Source of the DNA: Biscogniauxia marginata
Taxonomy: Eukaryota > Ascomycota > Sordariomycetes > Xylariales > Xylariaceae
Direction of reading: 5' to 3'
NCBI GenBank assembly: GCA_022695795.1
Contig: MU404058.1
Coordinates: forward strand, 62,001-126,000
DNA: 64,000 bases
In this document: piece by piece, positions 23,474 through 33,402 of the stretch
Layout: every line of letters starts with the position of its first letter
How positions within the stretch are numbered: the first letter of the stretch is position 1
Notes under the pieces: generated by a model
The model's input: the letters and a program-made list of their open reading frames with translations, nothing else
Told to the model about the DNA's origin: nothing
The model's database searches: none
Program-made: the position numbers and the translations under genes

Positions 23474-24536
23474 ATTAGATTAATGATCTCGATCTCTTGA
23501 TTCAACACAGCCTGCGTTGTACTCAATTGAAACCCCAATCATAATAGTAAAATCTTTGAGTTATCCTCCAATTCTTTGGGCTTGATTAGGTACCTATCCA
23601 AGTTGTTTAAATGCCATATCAGTTTAACATATCCACTGTTTCCTAACGCAGTGGAGGACTCTGCCTCGCCATGGGAACCTCGACAATTTCATGTACTTCC
23701 TGGACTCTTGATGTTAGGTCTTGAAGGGACATTATATGCTATGGAGCCTCGGGCTCACTAATTCACAGTTACAAACTTAACTGGACTGGCCGCTAGGGAG
23801 GACACATCATATCTAGGTATCTACTATATTCTCACTGTCGGGTTAGCAAGACCAAAATTGGGTTGCCATCGCTGCATCAAGGCACCCTCCGCGCCAAGCC
23901 GCACAGGGTGATGGGCCGAATAAGGCGTGAGCAGACGGCGGCCATCCGTACGGCGTCATGTTCGCCAAGCTTCCCATACATTGCGCAATTCTTCGTAACG
24001 AGCATCTCGTGATAAGATTCAAGAAGGTGAGACACCTGTTATTTATAGCGCGCCGTTGTGAATGTGGGAGTACTTGATTAATGGGCAGCAAAGGCGTCGA
24101 CAATAACACTGCCGAGAGTGTTGTCTAAGCATACGCGGAGCAGATACACGCGGTCTTTTAGGTATTGTTGATGGAATACCAGAGAGGCATGGACAAAGTT
24201 ATCAAGCCCTTCCACTGTTAACGTAGACAATATCTGACGGCGAAGTTGAGGGGCGAGGTTCTCCAGCGGTGCATTTTGTTGACCCGGAGATAATATATCT
24301 TTATCAGATAGGTATGAATGGATGTAGATGAGATAGGTGGCTGCATAAAGGGCCTGAATTATGAAATCATAGCTTTAATCTCTAGCTTGTAAGAGGTGGG
24401 ATATTGATAATAGAGGAGAAGCAAGAAATTAAACCAGAAGGGATGATGAGCAAAGTATACCAACCAACATCGAGTATCGAGAGGCGCGCGTGCATCTAAT
24501 GTCACATGAGCGTAGTTCAACAAATACTAGAACAAT
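23474..24536. other. Intergenic, 1.1 kb
   Basis: AT-rich spacer between converging genes. No gene seen; a 61-codon frame at 23576-23761 is unsupported. Confidence 0.4.
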
Positions 24537-24596
24537 TGAACATGTAAACTCTCACCTACGCAGAATCCCAATCGCTCTACCATTACACCATGTTCA
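24537..24596 (-). other. tRNA-like relic with A box and terminal inverted repeat
   Basis: On the minus strand a 60-base element begins TGAACATG and ends CATGTTCA, an 8-bp perfect inverted repeat that could pair as an acceptor-like stem. It contains TGGTGTAATGG, a perfect match to the Pol III A-box consensus, followed by the D-arm-like end GTAGAGC and GGGATTCTG, which looks like the 5' half of a tRNA-Gln(CUG) anticodon arm. The 3' half of the anticodon arm and a full T arm are missing; only a weak GTTCAATTG B-box-like word follows. It cannot fold as a normal tRNA. I read it as a truncated tRNA or tRNA-derived element, not a functional gene. Confidence 0.35.
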
Positions 24597-24778
24597 TGAC
24601 GCAAGAGATCTCAAGAAAACCCATCGCCCACGGGCATGTTTCTTTATTTGCTCGTGATGACCTCAACTCCGCATATCTAGAACACTAGTATCATCTACAT
24701 CGTGCTTCTCATACTTCTACACAGGCCAGGAGCCTCTATTCCTGCATCTATCCCTGATACCATGCAGCCCGTCCGAAT

Positions 24779-27700
24779 CTAAGCAAAATCAACTGTCCAG
24801 TCAGCGCCGATTCTGGCACCGACCCGTCCCAGGACCGCAAAGGCCCCTCGGCTGCCATCTGCCTTGAAGTACTCGAGCTTGACTGGAGACTTCTGACCCT
24901 CGGATTCAAGCTGGACCTCCTTTTTGTTGGCCCATGACGAGGGCGCACCCACTATGATGATCTTGTCAACAGCCACATCATGCATCTGCTTCAACCAATC
25001 ACCCTCCTTGATGCTCTTGGTGTCCCGACCCTCGGCATCGGTCGACGTGAGGGTCGAACCCTCGAGCTTGAAGGTTCGGTGAATATATTGGCCATTCTCA
25101 TAGTCAAATGAGTCACCATCATCGACATAGAGTTGACCCTCGGCCTTTCCGTTCTTGCCAATCACCACAACCAGAGTATAATCATCAAATCTCATAAGTT
25201 GTGCAGAACGCCGTGGAATATCGCGGCGGGGGAAGATGTGGCCACCTCGCATCAGGATGGGGATGGTGTCAAGGGGTGCTTGCACAGTCACCTGCTTGCC
25301 CTTAGACGTGGAAAGTTTGTTGTAGGTGAAGTATTCGTAGTACACCTCATCGTCAGGAATGAAGATATCCTGGGTTCTCTTGTCCTTCTCGACAACGGGC
25401 TTGACGAGGAGACCAGTTGAACCAACGAAGAACTGGTCATCAATACCGAAGCCAGACTCTTGACTTGGGTGAGTCCAATACATTGGGCGAACAATAGGAC
25501 TGCTGTCTTGGTTGGCCTGGTAGAATGCGGTGTACCAAGCAGGAAGCAGGGCATAGCGGAGACGGAGAGCAGCAGTGACGATTGATCGGTGTGGTTCTGC
25601 AAGCATGAACGGCTCTCGTCGTCGAGCATCGATGTGGGCGTGGCCCCGGAAAAATGGGTAGAATGCACCAGCCTGGTACCAACGGCTCTGTAGCTCGAGC
25701 TCCGGATTGCCGAAGAAGCCACCAACATCAGCACCGGCAAAGGGGAAACCCGAGATGCCTTGGTTGAGGACCATGGGAGTCGCTGCTCCCAGATACTCCC
25801 AGCTAGCCTGGTTGTCGCCTGTCCACATTGCGCCGAGACGTTGAGAGCCAGCGTAGAATGACCTAGTAAGGATGAATGGACGGCGATGTTCACCCTTTTT
25901 GCGAGAAACAAGGGCCTGCCAGGTGGCGTTGTGGAAGGTAAGGCCATTGAGGTTGTGAATATCACGATGCTCCCAGTTACCATGGTGAAGGTTATCTTTC
26001 GGCATAGTGACCTCAGGTCCGTTAAAAACTGACGGCTCATTCATGTCGTTCCAGAGCCAGGTGTTTTCCATTGTACCCTTGAACTTGTCATATTTGAATA
26101 ACGTTGACCACCACTCAATGGCAGCCGGATTAAAACAGTCGACCCAGAGCGAAGAGCCCGGCCAACACCAGCCATCAAAGTCCTTGCCCTCCTTGTTCTT
26201 GACGGCCAATCCCTTGGATTTAATCTCATCCGAAACCGAGTAGCTCCCCGTATTTTTTATGTGGGGGTCTATGATAACTACTAGTTTCCTTCCATGCTCA
26301 TCAAGATGTTGACCCATTGCCGTGGGATCCTTGAACATGTCGTAGTCCCAAGTGAAGTATTTCTTCTCTTCGGTATACTCGATGTCGAGCCAGATGACGT
26401 CGTACGGAATCTTGTAACGATCCATCTTGCGATCAACCTCTTTTACGTCGTCATCCGAGATGTAGTTCCAACGGCACTGATGGTATCCGATGGAGAATTC
26501 CTGGGGCATCGCAGTCGTTCCCGTCAGTTCACCATAGTTCTTGGTAACGTCGTGGGGAGTAGGTCCAAGAAAGACGAATACATCCATTAGACCAGCCTCG
26601 GAAATCCAATGGGTGTGAGTGTTGGTCTTGGCTGCGGATCCAAGGGCCAGAGGGTTCTTCGATTCCTTAGCTTTAGTGATATCGATCCAGGTCTCGGCGG
26701 CATTCAGCCAGAACACGCCAACAGTAGAGTCCTTTCGCTGAGCCTGCATGAAGGGGATGGCGCCGTAGAGTGTCATTGGGCTATCTAAAATGTACTCGAA
26801 GACATCCGAGTTGTATAGCCTGTATGGCTCTGCGTGATTGCCCTCGCCGCCTCTAGTCTCTTTCAGGGATAGAGGGCCGGTGTGCTCCGGGATGCCATAA
26901 ACGTGATCGTAGCCGAAGAAAGTGATGTCAAGAGCAACACTTTCAGGTCCGCGCGGCTTCGAGTCGGTGTTGCCTCCAAAGGTTTCCTCCCACCAAGTGC
27001 TCTCGTCCTCAGCGGAAGTAACCTCAACAGTCTCTTCCTTCTTCTCTTCCTCACCTTCTTTATTCTCGGTCTCTTCAGGGGCCGGTTTCTCGATCTTAGG
27101 ACGCCAGTGCTCCATATTCATCAATCCCCGGTCGTTAAGCTTGAGCTGAGCTACGCCATCTCTCTTAAATTCGATTGAATAAGGCTCATATTTGATGTCG
27201 GCCTCGAATGCAAAGTTGGGACCATATTGAATCTTGATGCCAGCCTTGCTCTCGGACGAGACCTTAGCATCGGTGTCGATTGTCAAGCCACCAACGATTG
27301 TCCACTTCTCTGCTTCATTGTAGCGCTCTTTTCTGGCAGGGCTGTTGTGTCGAACCTCAATATCCTTCTCTTTCCGCTTCTGCTCGTCGACGGTGACCCG
27401 GGCGGTGCCGGATTTTAGGAACGAGACGGTAAGAGGTAGCTGGACGGTGGTTCCTTGCTCATCGATCGTCTTCAGTATGGTAGCGTGGAATTGGCCATCT
27501 TTGAACGAGGCCTGCTCGGAAGGGATCTTGTATGGCGCTTGCCATAAAGATCCCTGGGCAATGGCATTGTCGGCATAGGCTCTGTTTCGTTTACAGAAGC
27601 CTGACTGATGGCATTTTTTGAAGTCGTTCTCCTTAACCGCACCTATATACCGTCAGGATATGCCTTCGTCAAGTGTAATGGGGTATTGGTTGGTATATAC

Positions 27701-27785
27701 CTCCTAAGGTAAAAAGTGAACACAGCACGGTAAAGAGGCACAACAAAGCTGCCCATCTCGAGGACAGCTGGCTTGATGTGCGCAT
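24779..27785 (-). CDS. rot2: Glucosidase II alpha subunit (GH31), ER N-glycan processing
   Basis: Exons 27785-27701 and 27642-24779 (58-bp intron) give 982 aa. Exon 1 encodes only a signal peptide (WAALLCLFTVLCSLFTLG), and the joined sequence reads into AVKENDFKKCHQSGFCKRN, the conserved opening of mature glucosidase II alpha. This resolves the start, since other frames upstream do not splice in phase. The GH31 nucleophile is D561 in LWNDMNEPS. GYHQCRWNY, VIWLDIEY and GADVGGF are further GH31 blocks. An acidic EEEKKEE stretch interrupts the N-terminal domain at about 217-235, as is usual in this subunit. The enzyme trims the two inner glucoses from glycoprotein N-glycans in the ER with the beta subunit. 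Length and motifs are complete. Confidence 0.95.
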
Positions 27786-29040
27786 CTCGGCTCGTGAGAT
27801 ACGCCCCGAAGGCCAATGGCAAACGGGGTGTCAAGGACGTCACACGAACGAAAGGGAGGGAGCAAATCAATTCATTGAGCAAGGAAGAATATCGAGCTCA
27901 TGGAGATTCCGTCACTGTCGGTGTTTCTCAGTGCAATTGCCAGCAATTGGTGTGTGCAATGTTGGGGTGCACGTGTTGTTGGTGAAAGTGTGGTTGACAA
28001 GCCTCGAGCTGTAGTTGTAAGCTGTCACCTTTTGGAGAGAGCTTCCCTCAATTCAGGCTGCTCTGACCGCCAGAGATACCTAAGAGATATCCTATCGGAT
28101 TGCTGTATTTAGTATAACGCCCCCCCTGACAAGCCACGCTGGCCCAAGCTGCTAGTCACTAGCCACTCACCCATCCAATCAGAAACAGGTACTCTAACAA
28201 CCTTGAAGGTTTATTACCTCCCAGCTTGTGCATTTTATCGTCCAGTCTTATTCAACACTACATAACCTTACTTACACAGTACTACATAAGGTATTTATTT
28301 AATATTCCATGATCTAGTTGTAATCAACACCTTCACGCGAGAGGGGGAGAATTTTAATGATACTTAATGTCATCGAGAATCTCAAGAAGAGATCGATTTT
28401 CTTGAGGATATAGCGCAATAATCGTCTACCCATTATTTTTACTTAGAAAAGAAAAAGCAACGTCCCTGAATTTTCGGTTTCTAGACCTCCTTGCCAACGG
28501 ACGCCAAAATTTTACTAGGTGCCTTACCATAGGGGGTACCTACCTAAACCCGATCACCCGCCCAACCACAGGAGAGCGACCCTGAGGGGGGAATATAGTC
28601 TATAATGGACAACCCACACGGTATGACCAGGCCACTTTGCCAACCAACCTTACAGTGCCAATGCGCCCGCAGCTAAGCCTAAGAGAAAAACAGGAGCCGC
28701 TACCAAAGACCCCTCGTCCGCACCCAAGCCCAATCAAGACCCGCCAAGCGACCGTCTGCTGCCCCGCCGCCGTCGCCCCGCCCTCTGGATTTTCTGCACC
28801 ACAATCTGGCTCGTGTTTATTATATTCTTCCTCCTCCCCTGGCAAGCTCACGATCGTCCCGGCTGGAAATTCTCCAGAAGCATCAAGCACGACTACCAGA
28901 TCTACAAGGGAGCTGTGATCGGCCTCTTCTCCTCCTCCGCATCTTCACTTGATCATCCCGTCCAAGGGCCTCTCTCCGTCACCGCTACCCCGCCATCCGA
29001 TTCGTCCCCTGAAAAGTCGGTACCCGAACCCGAACACAAG
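27786..29040. promoter_or_regulatory. Divergent intergenic region, glucosidase II / NDK
   Basis: Holds promoters of two housekeeping genes transcribed apart. From 28627 up to the NDK start the plus strand is open in the NDK frame for 138 codons with no ATG, and this part encodes a hydrophobic segment (WIFCTTIWLVFIIFFLLPW, about 28789-28845). See findings. The remainder shows a C-rich run at 28121-28128 and no gene. Confidence 0.5.
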
Positions 29041-29902
29041 ATGTCGGCGACCGAGCAGACGTGAGTAGTATTTACATGTACTATGCTTAGGCGTACCGTG
29101 TATACTGACTTGCTGCCTATAGCTTCATTGCCATCAAGCCTGATGGCGTCCAGGTAATTTGATCACGATGTGCTTCGACGATTTTTGAGCATTCTCAACT
29201 AACCCCGCCGTCCAGCGTGGCCTCGTTGGACCCATCATCTCTCGCTTCGAGAGCCGTGGGTGAGTACATACCCTATTATACTGAGCTTCCTACTCTCTGA
29301 TCTGATGCTGACTGTCTACCGAATAGCTTCAAGCTTGTCGCCATCAAGCTAGTCACTCCTGGCAAGGCCCACCTTGAGCAGCACTGTAAGTTTCTCTCTA
29401 CCTCGCCTGCTCCTACTTTACGACGTTACCAACCTAACCTACTCTATAGACTCCGACCTCAAGGACAAGCCTTTCTTCCCCGGTCTAGTTGAGTGTAGGT
29501 CCATTCGATGCCAATTGACCGACTGAAGGAGATGTTAACCCCTGGTTTAGACATGAACAGCGGCCCCATCGCCGCCATGGTCTGGGAAGGCCGTGACGCC
29601 GTCAAGACTGGCCGAAGTACGTAAAACCCCCCCTAAACCTGCTGAATCCCATCATCTTTCACTCCCAAAATAAGGACGCAGCTAATACGTGCAAATTTGC
29701 AGCTCTTCTCGGTGCCACCAACCCCCTTGCCTCCGCCCCTGGCACGATCCGAGGCGACTTCGCCATCGATGTTGGCCGCAACGTCTGCCACGGCTCCGAC
29801 AGCGTCGAGAACGCCAAGAAGGAGATTGCTCTCTGGTTCAAGGAGGGCGAGGTCGTCAGCTGGGAGAGCGCCCAGGCCAAGTGGATCTACGAGAAGCCGT
29901 AA
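29041..29902 (+). CDS. ndk1: Nucleoside diphosphate kinase
   Basis: Seven exons: 29041-29060, 29123-29153, 29216-29259, 29327-29385, 29450-29494, 29551-29616 and 29703-29902, joined in phase to 154 aa. All six introns are GT-AG (56-86 bp). The protein opens [19 protein letters not shown] and has the catalytic His118 in NVCHGSDS, which carries the phosphate between NTP and NDP. The substrate-contact blocks [12 protein letters not shown] and KTGRTLLGATNP are complete. Length matches the cytosolic enzyme of other fungi (about 153 aa), which supports the ATG at 29041. The intron density is the highest in the window, as is common for this gene. An N-terminally extended form is possible from the open frame upstream but has no ATG. 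Confidence 0.95.
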
Positions 29903-30111
29903 ATGTCCTCCATCCGTAGTGGACTCGTCGTTCGGCCGGGATATCTTGAATGGGCATATATGCATGACCATCGCAAATGATAGACACTAGGCAGAACACA
30001 CAAAAACTCAAAACAGGAAAGAAATCATAGACAAGCAGAGATCTTTGGTGCTTTTGTGTACATGCATATATCCATAAGTAATATCTCAGGGTGTTAAATG
30101 CGTAGGCCTGC

Positions 30112-31071
30112 CTAGTTGCGCTTTCTCCTCCACACTGCTTGCCTAAGGCTCACAAAGCCTCTCGCGAGCCAAGGTGTTAACCATAGACTCAACGCTATCC
30201 TCGGCACCAGAAGCATCTTCGTGATCGCGTACGCGGCGGCGATCTGTATGCCGATTTGGTAGCCCTTCCCCGTATTCTCCAGGTTGACAACCGTCTTCGC
30301 CTTCTTCCAAGCCGTAGATATCTTCTCACCGGTCTTGGCCTTTTTGTCAGACCCGGCAGTATCCTCATCCACCTCTTCCTGCCCCCCGCGTTTCTTCCAA
30401 ATAGCCATCCACCTCCGCCCTCCTCCCTTTCCCTCTCGTTCCCTCTCCCTCTCCCTCTCCCTCTCCCTCAAAACCTCCTCGTGCAGCTCTCCCTCCAGCA
30501 CCATCTCCCCATCCCCTTCTCCATCCCCACCCTTCCCTCCTCCCTCCTTACCCAACCCGAACCAGCCCTTCCTCCGGAAATACCCCGCGTACCTCCGCAG
30601 CCCCTCCTCCGCCCACGCCGCCCACGGCCCCAGCACCCACCCCGTCGGCGTCCAGTCCGCCGCGTGGAACGCCCACGCCAGCCCGAACACGGGCACTACT
30701 GCCGTGACCTCGTGCAGCAACAGGAACGCGGTTACGTGCGAGAGCGGCGCAGACCGCAGGCGTGCGAGGTACGGGCGCAAGCGCGCGGGGAGGAAGCGGG
30801 AGGTCCGCGTTAGGAGGCGGGTGAGGCGGGTGTGGGGGGTGGTTGTGGTTGTGGAGGTGGAGGTAGAGGAGGAGGAGGAGGAGGGGGGGTTGGCGTCACT
30901 GTTGTTGGAGAGGGGTTTGGGTTTGGGGTCCGTGGATTGGAGGCGGCGGGTTGTGGTTCGCGGACGGAGACGCGGTGGTGGTAGGAGGGGGTTGTGGGGG
31001 ATTGGCGATGATGTGGATGGTTGTGGTAGAGAGGAGAGTTGTCGTCGCCAGAGGGTGCGGGCGAACGACAT
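30112..31071 (-). CDS. mrx11: Mrx11-like mitochondrial membrane protein (FLILHELTA family)
   Basis: Intronless, 319 aa. The family motif reads FLLLHEVTA at 116-124, followed by a hydrophobic VVPVFGLAWAFH. The first 45 residues are Arg/Ser/Pro-rich with almost no acid, a likely mitochondrial presequence (MSFARTLWRRQLSSLP). A second hydrophobic stretch lies near 275-305. Yeast Mrx11 belongs to the mitochondrial organisation of gene expression (MIOREX) complexes; the fungal family is otherwise uncharacterised. Two low-complexity blocks are unusual: a Ser/Thr run at about 64-78 and an acid/basic ER dipeptide run near residue 205-217 encoded by a CCCTCT hexanucleotide repeat on the plus strand (about 30430-30470). 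Confidence 0.82.
   Translation of the reverse strand: MSFARTLWRRQLSSLPQPSTSSPIPHNPLLPPPRLRPRTTTRRLQSTDPKPKPLSNNSDANPPSSSSSSTSTSTTTTTPHTRLTRLLTRTSRFLPARLRPYLARLRSAPLSHVTAFLLLHEVTAVVPVFGLAWAFHAADWTPTGWVLGPWAAWAEEGLRRYAGYFRRKGWFGLGKEGGGKGGDGEGDGEMVLEGELHEEVLREREREREREREGKGGGRRWMAIWKKRGGQEEVDEDTAGSDKKAKTGEKISTAWKKAKTVVNLENTGKGYQIGIQIAAAYAITKMLLVPRIALSLWLTPWLARGFVSLRQAVWRRKRN
30420..30472. repeat. Hexanucleotide (CCCTCT) microsatellite inside coding sequence
   Basis: On the plus strand about five tandem CCCTCT-type units occur within the Mrx11-like gene. On the coding strand they read as Arg-Glu dipeptides. The unit is six bases, so gain or loss keeps the frame. Copy number is likely to vary among strains. 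Confidence 0.8.
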
Positions 31072-31676
31072 CTTTTCTTTTTGTTTGTCTCTTCTTTGCC
31101 GTGTAGCAGGTAGCTAGCTATGACGACTTGATTTCTAGTCGCGCGATGAGATGATCGGTGGAGGAGGTTGGAAAGCTTCGAATTTGAGCTCGAGCTGTAG
31201 ACGTATACAGGGAATTGGGAAAGAGTCGTTTGAAGAGGCGAGGAGCTTCAATTGGGGGAAGGTGTTCAGTGGAAGCCTGTTTGGTCGTGGACTGTTTGTC
31301 GAGATTGGAAGTTACCTAGGTACTTACTGCCTAGTCAGATTTATTAGCTTATGGTGGGGGGGGATCCTGTGCTACCCACCATCACGGCTCGATTATGTGT
31401 AAGGTAGATGACGCTTAATGATCCTACAAGGCCCTTGGTGTCCGTATCATACACCAATCACATTGCCTCCCTTATATACTATGCCTTCCTTTCACTCTTG
31501 ACCTTAAAGCCCCCCTTATATTGGCCAAATTCTTGCATCGGGCAATGCTTCTCAATTTCGAATTGCTTACCTAAGTACCTAGATATTGGATGTGGTCCAG
31601 CGTCAACTAAATTTTATTTCCTTTTGACATATTCCCTATTGAAACCAGACCATACGTTCATTCGTTACTTTTTTTT
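31072..31676. other. Intergenic, 0.6 kb
   Basis: Upstream flank of the Mrx11-like gene and 3' flank of the PBP-like gene. No gene seen. It holds a G8 run near 31353 and a T9 run near 31670 next to the PBP-like stop. Confidence 0.45.
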
Positions 31677-32710
31677 TCACTCCGGGAACTGGGCCCCTAG
31701 CCCAGTAACCAGCATCTCCTCGGCCTGCAGCCCCTTCCCCTCGGCGAGCACACCCGCCTTCCGCAGGATCCCGATACAGCTCTGAATGACCTTGAGGTCG
31801 ACGCCCTCGGTCTTGCTCGCGAACCGCACCGTCTTGAGCCACTCGCGCGCGTCCTCCTCCGAGTAGTCGAGCGCCGTACTGATGTAGCCGACGGCCTCGT
31901 CGGGGTGCGCGTTGAAGTAGGCGATGCCCTGGTCCAGCTTGGCGAGGAGGTCCGCCAGCCGGGGGTCAGCGGTCTTCTTACCGCCGGCGGCAGAGGTGGG
32001 CACGAGGGCGCTCGAGGCCACGATCTTCCAGCTGCTCCAGGGCGTGTAGATCTCGCCCACGCGGCGGATCTCCCCCGAGTCGTAGTACCGCTTTGACGTG
32101 AAGTGTTCCCACATGAAGAAGTCGGCCGCGCCCGAGTTGACGGCGTCCCGGAGGTTGGCGAAGTTCTGCAGGATCACGAACTCGGAGTACGGAGACGATG
32201 CTGAGGAGGAGAGCCACCCCTGCTGGTCCGCTAGCACGTAGCTCATTACCTGACTACCAGAGCCAATACGTGATATCCCGACTTTGGAGCCTTTCAGCGA
32301 GGACACGGATGCTATCTCGGGACGCTTGGCGCCTGTCGAGATAGCCCAGCCTACAGTGGTAGGTTAGTCTCATACCACTTCTTAAAGTAGAGAATCAATG
32401 GAAGGTGAGTGATGGTGTGATAGGGCATGAGTGAAATCGTACATAGCGGTGTCTCGACGTAGGTCCCGACGATCCGGTACCCCCCGTCACCCGGTGCGTC
32501 TTCCTTGCCCAGACCAGCAACCCAGGCCTCGGTGAGGCCAATGCCGACATCGATCTCACCCGCTCGTATAGCTGTGATCATGTGTCCCGTACCGGACGGG
32601 AAGGGGATCAAGGTGGCTGAGAGGCCGAAGTGCTTCTGCGCGAAGTGAAGCGGGGTGGAGAAGTGCTCCGGCACGAAACCGATTCGGAGGGGTTGCGTAT
32701 CTGTAGCCAT
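31677..32710 (-). CDS. Periplasmic-binding-protein-like (type 2 PBP, Ca3427/NMT1-like) protein
   Basis: Exons 32710-32443 and 32350-31677 (92-bp intron) give 313 aa. The fold is recognisable from LRIGFVPEHFSTPLHFAQKH at the N-terminus, FPSGTGHMITAIRAGEIDVGIGLTEAW at about 37-63 and VSSLKGSKVGISRIGSGSQVM near 105-125, all typical of SsuA/NMT1-type substrate-binding proteins. No signal peptide or lipobox is visible, so it is probably cytosolic. Fungi lack the ABC importer that bacterial relatives feed, so it may be an enzyme-like or ligand-binding protein; one fungal relative is the thiamine-pyrimidine synthase THI5/NMT1, but the Cys-rich and His-active-site motifs of THI5 are not seen. The second exon is very GC-rich. 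Confidence 0.78.
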
Positions 32711-33402
32711 CTCTCACTTTTCCTGGAGGTATTCTTATACCTGCAATTTTGTGGTGATGAGCTGCTGTGAGGTTGGGCTGAATAAGACAGAGTATTAGGT
32801 AAGTTGGAGCAAAGAAAGTAGAGTGAAAGTATAAATGTACCTGAGGCCCGTTCGGTGCTTGTGGTTGTCTTTTACACACGTACTTCGTGCATCAGATCCA
32901 CAAAGGTACGCCTAGCAACAGGTAGTTTTAGGTAATGAATTACCTGAGATAATTTCTGCGACGGTCTCTACCGCGGGTAGACGCGGGACGGCATAAGCGG
33001 GGCTACCCCGGATTTCTGAGGTCACTTGCCCTTTTGGGGAATTGTTAAGACTTCTATAAGACGTGTCAAGACGCAGTTTGGTGTACACTCCAGGGGTCAT
33101 TTATTAAGACGAAATCTAGACCTGCACTATGAATTTGGAGTACCAAGTGATTACAGGTCCGTGTCCGCGTGCCAACTATGGGCAAAGTACCAAACTTATA
33201 CGACCCTCCCTCTATTTGTCCCTCTCCCTGTCTGCTTGCCAAAGCTCATCTGCTTGGCAAAAAAGGAGGTGAATGACCTACGAGGCTATACAGGTGCCCG
33301 TATTCCCAAGCAACACATGTACTCTACGACATGACAACTTCTCATCCTCTTCGTTTCTCTAGACTGTGAATGACATTAGCTTCCCATCCCACCACTGCCG
33401 CC
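32711..33402. other. Intergenic, 0.7 kb
   Basis: Spacer between two minus-strand genes with no supportable gene. A frame at 33026-33334 lacks any domain. Confidence 0.4.

Noticed and set aside
27643..27771. Alternative glucosidase II start MGSFVVPLYRAV on the minus strand
   Set aside because: Its phase at the GTATAT donor leads to an immediate stop; the frame starting at 27785 splices cleanly and gives a signal peptide.
28605..28655. A 35-bp GTATGA..TTACAG intron joining an ATG at 28605 to the NDK upstream frame
   Set aside because: Too short for a fungal intron and the phase does not match the NDK frame.
28637..28918. 93-codon plus-strand frame starting MPTNLTV upstream of NDK
   Set aside because: Different frame from NDK and low complexity; the more protein-like frame here is the ATG-less one discussed in findings.
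30256..31117. Plus-strand frames over the Mrx11-like gene
   Set aside because: Pro/Ser low-complexity readings of the complement of a gene with a recognisable family motif.
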